64,000 bases of DNA, taken from Deinococcus aerophilus. Lineage in GTDB: Bacteria > Deinococcota > Deinococci > Deinococcales > Deinococcaceae. Every line of letters starts with the position of its first letter. The stretch's first letter is position 1. Below, piece after piece: positions 1 to 9,156 of this stretch. The translations under genes were made by a program, and so were the position numbers. The notes beneath the pieces are model-generated. The model was not told where the DNA came from and did no database searches. It was given only the letters and a program-made list of their open reading frames with translations. Location: positions 1-64,000 of the forward strand of contig NZ_BMOM01000011.1 of the NCBI RefSeq assembly GCF_014647075.1, given 5' to 3'.

Positions 1-77
1 ATCAGAACCATACGTCTGAGAGGCCATTCCTCATGGTATTTGCTCGCCCAGAGAGGCGTGAAATTCCAAAACGGGCT

Positions 78-551
78 CTAGGCGGAAGGCGACTTGGGCG
101 GCAGCAGCAGTTTGCCTTCCAGCGGCGTGCTCAGCACGATGCTGGTGTCGCAGGTAAAGCCCATAGCGATCAGTTCGCCGAGCATGGTTTCCAGCGCGCC
201 CACATCCGGCACGGCCACCTTCAGGATGCAGGAGTTGTCGCCGGTCACGCTGTGGCATTCCAGCACGCCGTCATGCGCGCCGGCCCAGCGCACCAGCGTG
301 GGGTCGTTGCGGCCCGAGTCCTGCACGCCGATAAAGGCGGTGATGGTGCGGCCCAGCGGACGGCTGGCCACGCGCACGCCGTAGCCCAGAATCACGCCCG
401 CGTCCTCCAGACGGCGTACGCGCTCGGTCACGGCGGGAGCCGAGAGGCCCACCCGGCGGCCCAGTTCACGCATGGACAGCCGTGAATCGGTCTGAAGTTC
501 CTGCAGGATGCGGTGGTCCAGGGGATCGAGCGAGCCGCCGGTTTGTCTCAT
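78..551 (-). CDS. Lrp/AsnC family transcriptional regulator
   Basis: A 157-residue protein with an N-terminal winged HTH (about residues 10-60, LDPLDHRILQELQTDSRLSM then a recognition helix SAPAVTERVRRLEDAG) and a C-terminal RAM/ligand-binding domain. Length and layout are typical of the feast/famine Lrp family, whose members bind amino acids and act as dimers or octamers. It lies divergent from the lysine 2,3-aminomutase gene, so control of that amino-acid catabolic operon, and of itself, is inferred. Two in-frame ATGs occur (554 and 551). I chose 551 because a TAAGCT -10 box ends 6 nt upstream, as in a leaderless mRNA. The effector is not visible; lysine is a guess from context. Confidence 0.9.
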   Translation of the reverse strand: MRQTGGSLDPLDHRILQELQTDSRLSMRELGRRVGLSAPAVTERVRRLEDAGVILGYGVRVASRPLGRTITAFIGVQDSGRNDPTLVRWAGAHDGVLECHSVTGDNSCILKVAVPDVGALETMLGELIAMGFTCDTSIVLSTPLEGKLLLPPKSPSA

Positions 552-557
552 CATCAG

Positions 558-563
558 AGCTTA
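558..563 (-). promoter_or_regulatory. -10 box of lrp (leaderless)
   Basis: TAAGCT on the minus strand, 6 nt before the ATG at 551. No good -35 is seen. It lies next to the direct repeats at 574-604. Confidence 0.4.
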
Positions 564-573
564 ACACCCTGCT

Positions 574-604
574 TGGCGTTTGCAAGGTCAGGCATGGCGT
601 TTGC
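574..604. promoter_or_regulatory. Direct repeat TGGCGTTTGC x2, 21 bp apart (candidate Lrp site)
   Basis: TGGCGTTTGC occurs at 574-583 and exactly again at 595-604, a spacing of two helical turns. It sits in the lrp/kamA divergent region just upstream of the lrp -10 box. Such phasing fits cooperative binding by an Lrp-type regulator, which is an inference. The rest of 555-725 shows only the kamA Shine-Dalgarno. Confidence 0.35.
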
Positions 605-725
605 CACCAGAGCGGCCAGCCGACCCCACCACTTTGCCGGTCTCCGGGCCTTCCAAAGGGATGTGCTGGACGGAAAGAATAGAGGTCAAGCAACTCACGT
701 TTCTCTTTTCTCCCGGAGGTTCATC

Positions 726-2153
<1,428 letters not shown>

Positions 2154-2160
2154 GCGGCGT

Positions 2161-2176
2161 GCCGGACCCGTCCGGC
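2161..2176 (+). repeat. Perfect inverted repeat after kamA
   Basis: GCCGGAC-CC-GTCCGGC forms a 7-bp perfect stem 7 nt after the kamA stop. No U-tract follows, so it is more likely an mRNA 3'-end or processing hairpin than a strong terminator. Confidence 0.4.
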
Positions 2177-2215
2177 GACCGTTGTACCGCGCAGATTTTC
2201 CGATCACGACCCCTT

Positions 2216-2238
2216 TTGCAACGCAGATTGCAACGCAG
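2216..2238 (+). repeat. Tandem 12-bp repeat before the aminotransferase
   Basis: TTGCAACGCAG at 2216-2226 is repeated at 2228-2238 with a 12-bp period. It ends just before the AGGAGA Shine-Dalgarno of the next gene. Confidence 0.6.
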
Positions 2239-2249
2239 GAGAATTCACC

Positions 2250-3623
2250 ATGACCACCCTTTCCAGACCCCGTCAGCCCGAACTCAAGACCGCCCTCCCC
2301 GGTCCCAAAACACAGGCCATCATGGCGCGTGACGCCCAGCATCTGTCCACCTCCTACATGCGCCCGTACCCCTTTGTGCCGGACCACGGCGAGGGCGTGT
2401 GGCTCAGCGACCCGGACGGCAACACCATGCTGGACTTCTTCGCGGGCATCGCCGTGTCCACCACCGGCCACGCCCACCCGCATGTGGTGGGGGCGGTGCA
2501 GGACCAGGTCACGAAGTTCACCCACGTCTGCCTGACCGACTACCCGCAGGAGATCACCACCAGCCTCGCCGAGCGCCTCGTCAAGCACGTGGAGCGTCCC
2601 GGCGAAAAATGGCGCGTGTTCTTCGGCAACTCCGGCGCGGAGGCGGTGGAGGCCGCCGTCAAGCTGGCGCGCAACCACACCGGGCGCACGCACATCATCT
2701 CCACGATGGGCAGCTTTCACGGACGCACCTACGGCGCGATCACGCTGACCGGCTCCAAGACCAAGTACAAGCGCGGCTTCGGGCCGCTGCTGCCCGCCGT
2801 GTCGCACGTGCCGTACCCCAACCCCTTCCGCCCGCCGCTGGGGTCCACCCCCGAGGCCTGCGGACAGGCGGTCCTGAACCACATCCGTGAACTGTTCGTG
2901 GGCGTGATTCCCGCCGACGAGGTCGCCGCGATCATCGTGGAGCCCATGCAGGGCGAGGGCGGATACATCGTGCCGCCCGCCGACTTCCTGCCGGGGCTGC
3001 GGGCGCTGTGCGACGAGCACGGCATCATGCTGATCTACGACGAGGTTCAGGCCGGCATGGGCCGCACCGGCAAGATGTTCTCGTTCCAGCACTCCGCCAT
3101 CTACGGCGAGGTCCAGCCCGACATGATCACGGTGGCCAAGGGCATCGCCTCGGGCATGCCCATCTCGGCGCTGCTGGCGAAGGAATCGGTCATGACGTGG
3201 CCGGTCGGCTCGCACGGCTCCACCTACGGCGGCAATCCGGTGGCGGCGGCGGCGGCCCACGCCACGCTGGACCTGATCGAGGGCGTGGTCAAGCACCCCG
3301 GCTGCGGCGAGAGCCTGATGCAGAACGCCGCCGATGTGGGCGGGTACATCCTGGGTGAGCTGAGGGCCATGCAGACCGAATTTCCTTTCCTGGGTGACGT
3401 GCGCGGCGAGGGGTTGTTCATCGGTCTGGAATTCGTGAAGCCCGACGGCAGCCCCGACGGCAAGCTGCGCGACCGGGCCAGCACCGCGATGTTCGAGCGC
3501 GGCCTGCTCAATCTGGACTGCGGCGAGGCCGTGATCCGGGTCAGCCCCCCGCTGATCCTGACGCGGGAGGAAGCGGCGACCGGACTGGAGATCATGCGCG
3601 CGGCGCTGAGGGGCCTGAAATAA
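2250..3623 (+). CDS. Class III PLP aminotransferase (acetylornithine/4-aminobutyrate type)
   Basis: A 457-residue fold-type I, class III aminotransferase. The PLP Schiff-base lysine is Lys297 in TVAKGIASGMP. Other visible motifs are GNSGAEAVEAAVKLAR (phosphate-binding), the F-H-G-R-T segment, and IYDEVQAGMGRTG with the PLP-ring aspartate. Family members transaminate omega-amino groups of ornithine, GABA or lysine, or act as amino-acid racemases. The exact substrate cannot be read from sequence. It lies 96 nt after kamA with its own SD (AGGAGA), so it probably acts on lysine, beta-lysine or a derivative in the same Lrp-linked pathway. Confidence 0.85.
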   Translation: MTTLSRPRQPELKTALPGPKTQAIMARDAQHLSTSYMRPYPFVPDHGEGVWLSDPDGNTMLDFFAGIAVSTTGHAHPHVVGAVQDQVTKFTHVCLTDYPQEITTSLAERLVKHVERPGEKWRVFFGNSGAEAVEAAVKLARNHTGRTHIISTMGSFHGRTYGAITLTGSKTKYKRGFGPLLPAVSHVPYPNPFRPPLGSTPEACGQAVLNHIRELFVGVIPADEVAAIIVEPMQGEGGYIVPPADFLPGLRALCDEHGIMLIYDEVQAGMGRTGKMFSFQHSAIYGEVQPDMITVAKGIASGMPISALLAKESVMTWPVGSHGSTYGGNPVAAAAAHATLDLIEGVVKHPGCGESLMQNAADVGGYILGELRAMQTEFPFLGDVRGEGLFIGLEFVKPDGSPDGKLRDRASTAMFERGLLNLDCGEAVIRVSPPLILTREEAATGLEIMRAALRGLK

Positions 3624-3629
3624 CACCCC

Positions 3630-3648
3630 GGGGCGTACAGGACGCCCC
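3630..3648 (+). terminator. Hairpin after the aminotransferase
   Basis: GGGGCGT-ACAGG-ACGCCCC gives a 7-bp GC stem directly after the stop codon, followed by a pyrimidine-rich stretch (TCACCTTTCTTC). It is a probable weak intrinsic terminator. Confidence 0.55.
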
Positions 3649-3651
3649 TCA

Positions 3652-4105
3652 CCTTTCTTCACCCGCCATGGCCTGAGCGCAGCTGAACTGCGCCGGGCCG
3701 TGGCGGTCCGTAGTGCCACGTGGGCGAGGGCACACCGGCAGGAGGGTGCAGCGTGCGCCCGACTGATCGCCTGCGAAGTTGGTGCCTTGCGGAGCGGGCG
3801 GTCCACGGTGTCCCCATCGAGCTCGCCCAGCACCCACCGTGACACGCAGCGCCAAACTTTGTGGGCAGATGGGTCCCTGGACAGAAGATGGTGCGCCACG
3901 CCGACCCACCACCCCTCAACCGGGATGAGTTCCTCATGACGGAAGTATGTGGAATTCGCTAAGCTTGGCTCCTGTCCTCCGTCCGCCTCCCGGCTTTCCT
4001 GAACGACCCCGCCTCCCTCACCCCGATGGGTGGGGGGTGCGGCGTCGTGCTGGAGCGCTCCCGCCCGCCACTTCCGGCACATTCACGCGTACCACAGGAC
4101 CAAAC
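3652..4105. other. Intergenic stretch without convincing gene
   Basis: About 450 bp between the aminotransferase and the nuclease. Open frames of about 80-90 codons exist on both strands, but none has a family signature, a good SD, or codon use that stands out. I see no inverted repeats typical of an IS end. Confidence 0.4.
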
Positions 4106-7100
4106 ATGAAAAAACGGACCCTTCTGTCTCTTGCCCTTCTCCTCAGCGCCTGCGGTCAGTCTCCTTCCACCGCGCCCCACCAGGCGACAAAGAGCACGGC
4201 CCAGTTCCGGATTCTCTCCCTGCCCGCCGAGGTCCGCGAGGTAGTCGTGGACGTGACCGGGACCGGCGCCGACAACGCCAGCGAGGTGCGCAGCGTGACC
4301 GCCACCCTGAGCGGCGGCACGGCGAGCGTGTCTCTGCCGGATCTGATCAAGGGCCGCTACCGGGTGGTGGCCCGCGCCTACGACGGCATGGATGCCGACA
4401 AGGTGGTGCTGTACAAGGGCACCCTTTCGGTGGACTTCCAGAGTGAGGCGGTCTCGGATCTGCGCGTGAACCGCGTGACCAGCGCCATCATGGTGACGGC
4501 CACCGGCGTGACGGGCAAGAGCAATGTGCTCGTTGCCAAGGTGGGCGACCTGGAAGCCCGCCTGCTGGCCAACGGCAACACGGCCACCGGCGTGCTGCAG
4601 GGCGTGCCCACCGGACGTGGCATTCAGGTGATCGTGAACGGTACCTCGACAGCGGGCGCGCTCGTTCAGCAGGGCGTGGCCACCGTGCGCCTGAGCGAGA
4701 ACGATCAGACCGTGACCCTGCCCCTCTCGGACGTGAACAACGAGGTGGCCCCGAACGCGCCGGCCCTCAGCGGTGAGGCGAGCGTTAAAAACAACCAGCC
4801 CTACACCCTGACGGTGGGAGCCAGCCAGAACCCGAACGGACCGGAAACGCTGCAAAGCGTGGATGTGGACTGGGGCGACGGCAGCGCCCCCACCACCCTG
4901 ACCCTGAACGGCAAGAGTGCCGAGGTGCGCCCCACCCACACCTACACAGCCCCCGGCAACCGCACGGTCTCGGTCACCGTGACCAACTCGGCGGGCCTGA
5001 AGAACGCGAGCAGCCTGAACTTGAATGTGCTCGATACCGTAACCGGGAACGTCACGGTGGACTTCGGGGCCGAGGTGACGCCGGTTCAGCTCACCGCCCA
5101 GGACGTGCCCACCTCGGCCGAACGGGTGGTGGCCACCTTCACGGCGCCGACCAGCTTTCAGGGCAACCGCCTGGGTGCCCAGGACCTCAAGGTCAGCTAC
5201 ACGCTGGAGCTGATTCCGCGCGGCGGCGGCGTGTGGAGCGGCGGCCTGAGCCTTCCGGTGGGCATCACCCACCAGACGGCGCTCACCGCCTACGTGAACG
5301 GCCAGCCGGTCGCCGGCGCACAGGGCAGCGTGACCCCCACCGTGGGCCATCCCGCCGTCACCCTGCCCTTCGGAGGCAACGGCCCGGTGGCCTGCCCCGC
5401 CGGCGCCACCATCACGCCCATTTCCACCGTGCAGGGCTCTGGCAGTGCCAGCCCACTGGTGAACCAGACCGTGACCGTGCGCGGAATCGTGACCCTGGAC
5501 GCCCAGAGCGGTCTGGGCGGGTTCTTCGTGCAGGACCTGACGCCCGACGCCGATCCTCAGACCAGCGAGGGGCTGTTCGTGTACACCGCCTCTGCGCCCC
5601 AGCCCGTTAAGGCGGGCGAAGTGGTGGAGGTCTCGGGAACCGTCAAGGAGTTCTTCGCCTCTACCCAGCTCGATACCGTCACCACCGTGACCTCCTGCGG
5701 GGAGATGACGCTGCCCGCCGCCACCACCGTGAGCTACCCGCTCGCCTCACCGGACGCACTGGAGGCGGTGGAAGGCATGCTGGTCCGGGTCACCACGCCT
5801 ATGACCGTGACCAATACCTTCACGCTGGGCCGTTACGGCGAGCTGGGGCTGTCCAGCGGGGGACGGCTGTTCAACCCCACCAACGGGCAGGGCGGCACGC
5901 TGGAAGAGGCGAGGAAGCGCACCCTGGTGCTGGATGACGTGAACAGCAAGCAGAACCCGCCGACCATTCCCTACCTGACTTCCGGCGATCCCGCCACCGC
6001 CACCCGCCGCGCAGGCGACACGGTGACCGATCTGCAGGGCGTGATGCACTACGCGAACAACACCTTCAAGCTGGAGCCCACCGTGGCCCCGATGTTCACG
6101 GTGTCCAATCCCCGCACCGAGGGGCCCAAAGCCGTGGGCGGCACCCTGAAGGTGGCGGGCGCAAACGTCCTGAACTACTTCACGACCCTGGGGTCGGCTG
6201 GCCGCGGAGCGTCCAACGCCACCGAATTTGCCCGCCAGAAGGCCAAGATCGTGGCCGAACTGCGCGCGCTGGACGCCGACGTGATCACCCTGATGGAGAT
6301 CGAGAACAACGGCGAGACGGCCCTGGACGATCTGGTGGCCGCGCTGAACGCGGCGGCGGGCCGGACCGAGTACGCCAGCGTCAAGACCGGCACCGTGGGC
6401 ACCGACGCCATCCGCGTGGCGATGATCTACCGTCCGGACCGGGTGAGCACCGTGGGAGCGCCGCGCACCGATACCGACCCGGTGTACTCGCGTCCGCCGG
6501 TCGCGCAGACTTTCCGGGACATCACCGGAAAGGGTGTGTTCACCGTGGTCGCCAACCACTTCAAGAGCAAGGGCTGTGGCAGCGCCACGGGCGCCAACGT
6601 CGACAGCGGACAGGGATGCTGGAATGCGCTGCGCGTGGATCAGGCAAAAGCGTTGCTCGCCTTTGCCGACAAGCTCAAGGTCACGGACCCCGACGTACTG
6701 CTGATGGGCGACCTGAACGCCTACGGCGAGGAAGATCCGATCAAAGCGCTGGAAAATGGCGGATTCGCGAGTCTGAACAAACGCATCCCTGCGGATGACC
6801 GTTACTCCTTCCAGTTCGACGGTCTGTTCGGCTATCTGGACCACGCCCTGGCGAGCCAGAGCCTGGACGGCCAGGTCACCGGTATTACCGAGTGGCACAT
6901 CAACGCCGACGAGCCGGTGGTGCTGGACTACAACATCGAGTACAAGAACAACCCCGGGTGCACGGGCAGCAGCTGCACCTCGCCTGACCTGTACGCGCCC
7001 ACGCCCTACCGCAGCAGCGACCATGACCCGGTGCTCGTGGGCCTGAGCCTGACGGCGGACGCTGACCCCACCGTTCCCCTGACCGTCACGGCGGGCGGCG

Positions 7101-7918
7101 AGTCCACTGCCACCACCGGTCAGCCCTACACCCTGAACATCTCCACGGGCGGCGCGCCGGAGACCCTGAACGTGGCCTGGGGCGACGGCCTTACCGACAC
7201 GCTGTCCACCACCGCCACCTCGGCCACCCACACCTATGCGGGCACCGGACCCTTCACCATCACCGTGACGGCGGGCCGCGGCAGCGAGATGGCCACCGCG
7301 ACCCAGGCGGTCACGGTTCAGGCTGCGCCCGACCCCGGCGTGGGCCGGCTGGTGATCAGTCAGGTGTACGGTGGCGGCGGCAACAGCGGAGCCACGCTCA
7401 AGAACGACTTCGTGGAGCTGTTCAATGCTGGGAAGGTCGCTGTGAGCACGGCGGGCAAGAGCCTGCAGTATGCGAGCGCGGCGGGAACCTTCAAGGATGC
7501 CAGCGCGGATGCCACGGCCAATGCCAGCAACACGACCTCCTTCGCGTTGCCCAGCGTGACCATTCAACCCGGCGCCTACTATCTGGTCCAGCTGGCCAAG
7601 GGCACGGGGGGAACGCAGGATCTGCCCACCCCGGACGCCACCGGTGCGGTGGCCATGAGCGGCACCAATGGCAAGGTCGCGCTGGTCGGCAACCTGGAAG
7701 CCATCACCGGCAAGACGGATGCGGACGTGCTGGATTTCGTCGGCTACGGCTCGGCCAGCGAGTTCGAGGGCACGGCGGCCACGCCGGTCCTGAGCAACAC
7801 GACCGCCGCCCTGCGTGCCGGGAACGGCTGCACCGACACCGATCAGAACGGATCGGACTTCACGGTAACCGCGCCGGCTCCGCGCAACAGCGCCGCGCCC
7901 ACCCACACCTGCCCCTGA
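4106..7918 (+). CDS. Secreted lipoprotein nuclease (EEP domain, PKD repeats, lamin-tail domain)
   Basis: A 1270-residue exported protein. It starts with a lipoprotein signal (MKKRTLLSLALLLSACG, lipobox LSAC). A PKD-like domain with WGDG lies near residue 255, and an OB-like domain at about 430-560. An endonuclease/exonuclease/phosphatase domain spans about 680-980 and shows LMEIENNG (metal-binding Glu), GDLNAYGEEDP, and the terminal SSDHDPV. A second PKD with WGDG is near 1025, and a lamin-tail (LTD) domain starting RLVISQVYGGGGNS covers about 1080-1270. The parts resemble ExeM/NucH-type extracellular DNases, which usually carry the LTD at the N-terminus; here it is C-terminal. Likely role: surface DNA degradation for nutrient scavenging. 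The open frame reaches upstream, but the ATG at 4106 begins the signal peptide. Confidence 0.85.
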   Translation: MKKRTLLSLALLLSACGQSPSTAPHQATKSTAQFRILSLPAEVREVVVDVTGTGADNASEVRSVTATLSGGTASVSLPDLIKGRYRVVARAYDGMDADKVVLYKGTLSVDFQSEAVSDLRVNRVTSAIMVTATGVTGKSNVLVAKVGDLEARLLANGNTATGVLQGVPTGRGIQVIVNGTSTAGALVQQGVATVRLSENDQTVTLPLSDVNNEVAPNAPALSGEASVKNNQPYTLTVGASQNPNGPETLQSVDVDWGDGSAPTTLTLNGKSAEVRPTHTYTAPGNRTVSVTVTNSAGLKNASSLNLNVLDTVTGNVTVDFGAEVTPVQLTAQDVPTSAERVVATFTAPTSFQGNRLGAQDLKVSYTLELIPRGGGVWSGGLSLPVGITHQTALTAYVNGQPVAGAQGSVTPTVGHPAVTLPFGGNGPVACPAGATITPISTVQGSGSASPLVNQTVTVRGIVTLDAQSGLGGFFVQDLTPDADPQTSEGLFVYTASAPQPVKAGEVVEVSGTVKEFFASTQLDTVTTVTSCGEMTLPAATTVSYPLASPDALEAVEGMLVRVTTPMTVTNTFTLGRYGELGLSSGGRLFNPTNGQGGTLEEARKRTLVLDDVNSKQNPPTIPYLTSGDPATATRRAGDTVTDLQGVMHYANNTFKLEPTVAPMFTVSNPRTEGPKAVGGTLKVAGANVLNYFTTLGSAGRGASNATEFARQKAKIVAELRALDADVITLMEIENNGETALDDLVAALNAAAGRTEYASVKTGTVGTDAIRVAMIYRPDRVSTVGAPRTDTDPVYSRPPVAQTFRDITGKGVFTVVANHFKSKGCGSATGANVDSGQGCWNALRVDQAKALLAFADKLKVTDPDVLLMGDLNAYGEEDPIKALENGGFASLNKRIPADDRYSFQFDGLFGYLDHALASQSLDGQVTGITEWHINADEPVVLDYNIEYKNNPGCTGSSCTSPDLYAPTPYRSSDHDPVLVGLSLTADADPTVPLTVTAGGESTATTGQPYTLNISTGGAPETLNVAWGDGLTDTLSTTATSATHTYAGTGPFTITVTAGRGSEMATATQAVTVQAAPDPGVGRLVISQVYGGGGNSGATLKNDFVELFNAGKVAVSTAGKSLQYASAAGTFKDASADATANASNTTSFALPSVTIQPGAYYLVQLAKGTGGTQDLPTPDATGAVAMSGTNGKVALVGNLEAITGKTDADVLDFVGYGSASEFEGTAATPVLSNTTAALRAGNGCTDTDQNGSDFTVTAPAPRNSAAPTHTCP

Positions 7919-7936
7919 GCTCCTGAAACAAGCCTG

Positions 7937-7972
7937 CCCGGACCATCCCTGCGGTGGTCCGGGTTCTTTTTT
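7937..7972 (+). terminator. Intrinsic terminator of the nuclease gene
   Basis: A 9-bp stem, CCCGGACCA / TGGTCCGGG, is followed by TTCTTTTTT. This is a textbook rho-independent terminator. Confidence 0.9.
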
Positions 7973-8033
7973 GGATGCTGTTTTTCGTAGCGCACACCGT
8001 GGGCGGAGCACCAGGGACCATCACGCTTGACCG

Positions 8034-8048
8034 CACATTTAAAATGTG
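8034..8048. promoter_or_regulatory. 15-bp perfect palindrome upstream of the S1 gene
   Basis: CACATTTAAAATGTG is perfectly palindromic around one central base and AT-rich in a GC-rich region. It lies 24 bp upstream of the TACCAT -10 box. It is a candidate operator; the cognate regulator is unknown. Confidence 0.45.
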
Positions 8049-8071
8049 ACCTGTGCAGCGACGGGATGGTG

Positions 8072-8077
8072 TACCAT
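8072..8077 (+). promoter_or_regulatory. -10 box for the S1 transcription unit
   Basis: TACCAT ends 7 nt before an ATG at 8085. This predicts a leaderless transcript starting at the mini-ORF rather than at the S1 gene itself. Confidence 0.45.
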
Positions 8078-8084
8078 GAGCCTC

Positions 8085-8106
8085 ATGCTTTTTGAGGAGA
8101 CTTCCT

Positions 8107-8120
<14 letters not shown>
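8085..8120 (+). CDS. Leaderless mini-ORF (MLFEETSFGAA) overlapping the S1 gene start
   Basis: Eleven codons plus stop, beginning 7 nt after a TACCAT -10 box. It contains the GAGGAG Shine-Dalgarno of the S1 gene and terminates inside that gene's first codons (TGA at 8118-8120). It has no known family. The arrangement suggests that translation of the mini-ORF couples to or tunes the downstream start; this is an inference. Confidence 0.35.
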
Positions 8121-8496
<376 letters not shown>

Positions 8497-8514
8497 GAGA
8501 ACCACCCGAATTGT

Positions 8515-8537
8515 CCCGGCCACTGGCCGGGCTTTTT
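8515..8537 (+). terminator. Intrinsic terminator of the S1 gene
   Basis: Stem CCCGGCC-ACT-GGCCGGG (8515-8531) followed by CTTTTT. Confidence 0.9.
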
Positions 8538-8577
8538 GTATTCCTTCGGATGTGCCCTCTTCGGCTTCCGGATGCCT

Positions 8578-8583
8578 TAGCCT
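8578..8583 (+). promoter_or_regulatory. -10 box of osmC-like gene (leaderless)
   Basis: TAGCCT ends 6 nt before the ATG at 8590. Confidence 0.35.
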
Positions 8584-8589
8584 GGGGGC

Positions 8590-9030
8590 ATGACAGCTTC
8601 CTCCAAGAAGACCCTGAACGTGACCTGGCTGGGCGAACAGCGTTATCTGGGCGTCAGTGCCAGCGGCCATCAGCTGCTGATAGACAACAGTGCCACCAAG
8701 GTCGGCGTCTCGCCGATGGAGGCCCTGCTGGGGGCGCTGGCGACCTGTACGGCCTATGACGTGGTGGAGGTCATGAAAAAGCGCCGCACGCCGCTGGCCA
8801 GCTACCGTATCGAGGTCGAGGGCACCCGGGCCGACACCGATCCCAAGCGGTACACCCATATCACTGTGCGGCACATCGCAGGCGGCCAGGGCGTGACGGC
8901 CGAGGCGCTGGAGCGCGCCGCACACCTGAGCCACGAGAAATACTGCTCGGTGGCGGGCAGCCTGAACAGCGAGATCACGGTGGAAACGCAGCTGGAAGGC
9001 CCCGCCCAGGAGGCGGTTCGTCCGGTCTGA
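8590..9030 (+). CDS. OsmC family peroxide-reducing protein
   Basis: A 146-residue OsmC/Ohr-fold protein. The two family cysteines are visible in LLGALATCTAYDVVEVMKKR and LSHEKYCSVAGSL, along with the conserved YSVGASP-like N-terminal strand region. Homologues reduce organic or hydrogen peroxides through these cysteines. The length is normal. It sits just upstream of a flavoprotein disulfide oxidoreductase (9149) and could share a redox role with it. It belongs to the broader OsmC/YhfA group rather than clear Ohr. Confidence 0.88.
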   Translation: MTASSKKTLNVTWLGEQRYLGVSASGHQLLIDNSATKVGVSPMEALLGALATCTAYDVVEVMKKRRTPLASYRIEVEGTRADTDPKRYTHITVRHIAGGQGVTAEALERAAHLSHEKYCSVAGSLNSEITVETQLEGPAQEAVRPV

Positions 9031-9081
9031 GCTAGGTTCCTCCCCACCCGCCCTGCGTTTCGTGCCCTGCCTGGAGACCCC

Positions 9082-9156
9082 ATGACCCCACTGCCTGACC
9101 GTTTGCACGCCGCCCTCTGGCCCTCGCCCAACGCTGACCGGTCCCGCCATGCCTGA
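9082..9156 (+). CDS. Possible 24-codon upstream ORF overlapping the oxidoreductase start
   Basis: It begins ATG ACC CCA with a GGAG 4 nt upstream and encodes MTPLPDRLHAALWPSPNADR plus four residues. Its stop codon overlaps the next gene's ATG by 8 nt (ATGCCTGA). The downstream gene has no good SD of its own, so translational coupling is plausible. It has no family match and may be fortuitous. Confidence 0.3.
   Translation: MTPLPDRLHAALWPSPNADRSRHA

Noticed and set aside
513..725. Upstream extension of kamA
   Set aside because: Open by chance. It would antisense-overlap the lrp start, and the ATG at 726 has the SD and family N-terminus.
3660..3945. Possible transposase or gene remnant on the minus strand
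   Set aside because: Looked for IS-like motifs and terminal repeats. Only weak, frame-inconsistent similarity impressions, so not called.
5747..8011. 754-codon minus-strand frame antisense to the nuclease gene
   Set aside because: Same shadow effect. The plus-strand frame has a signal peptide and recognisable domains.
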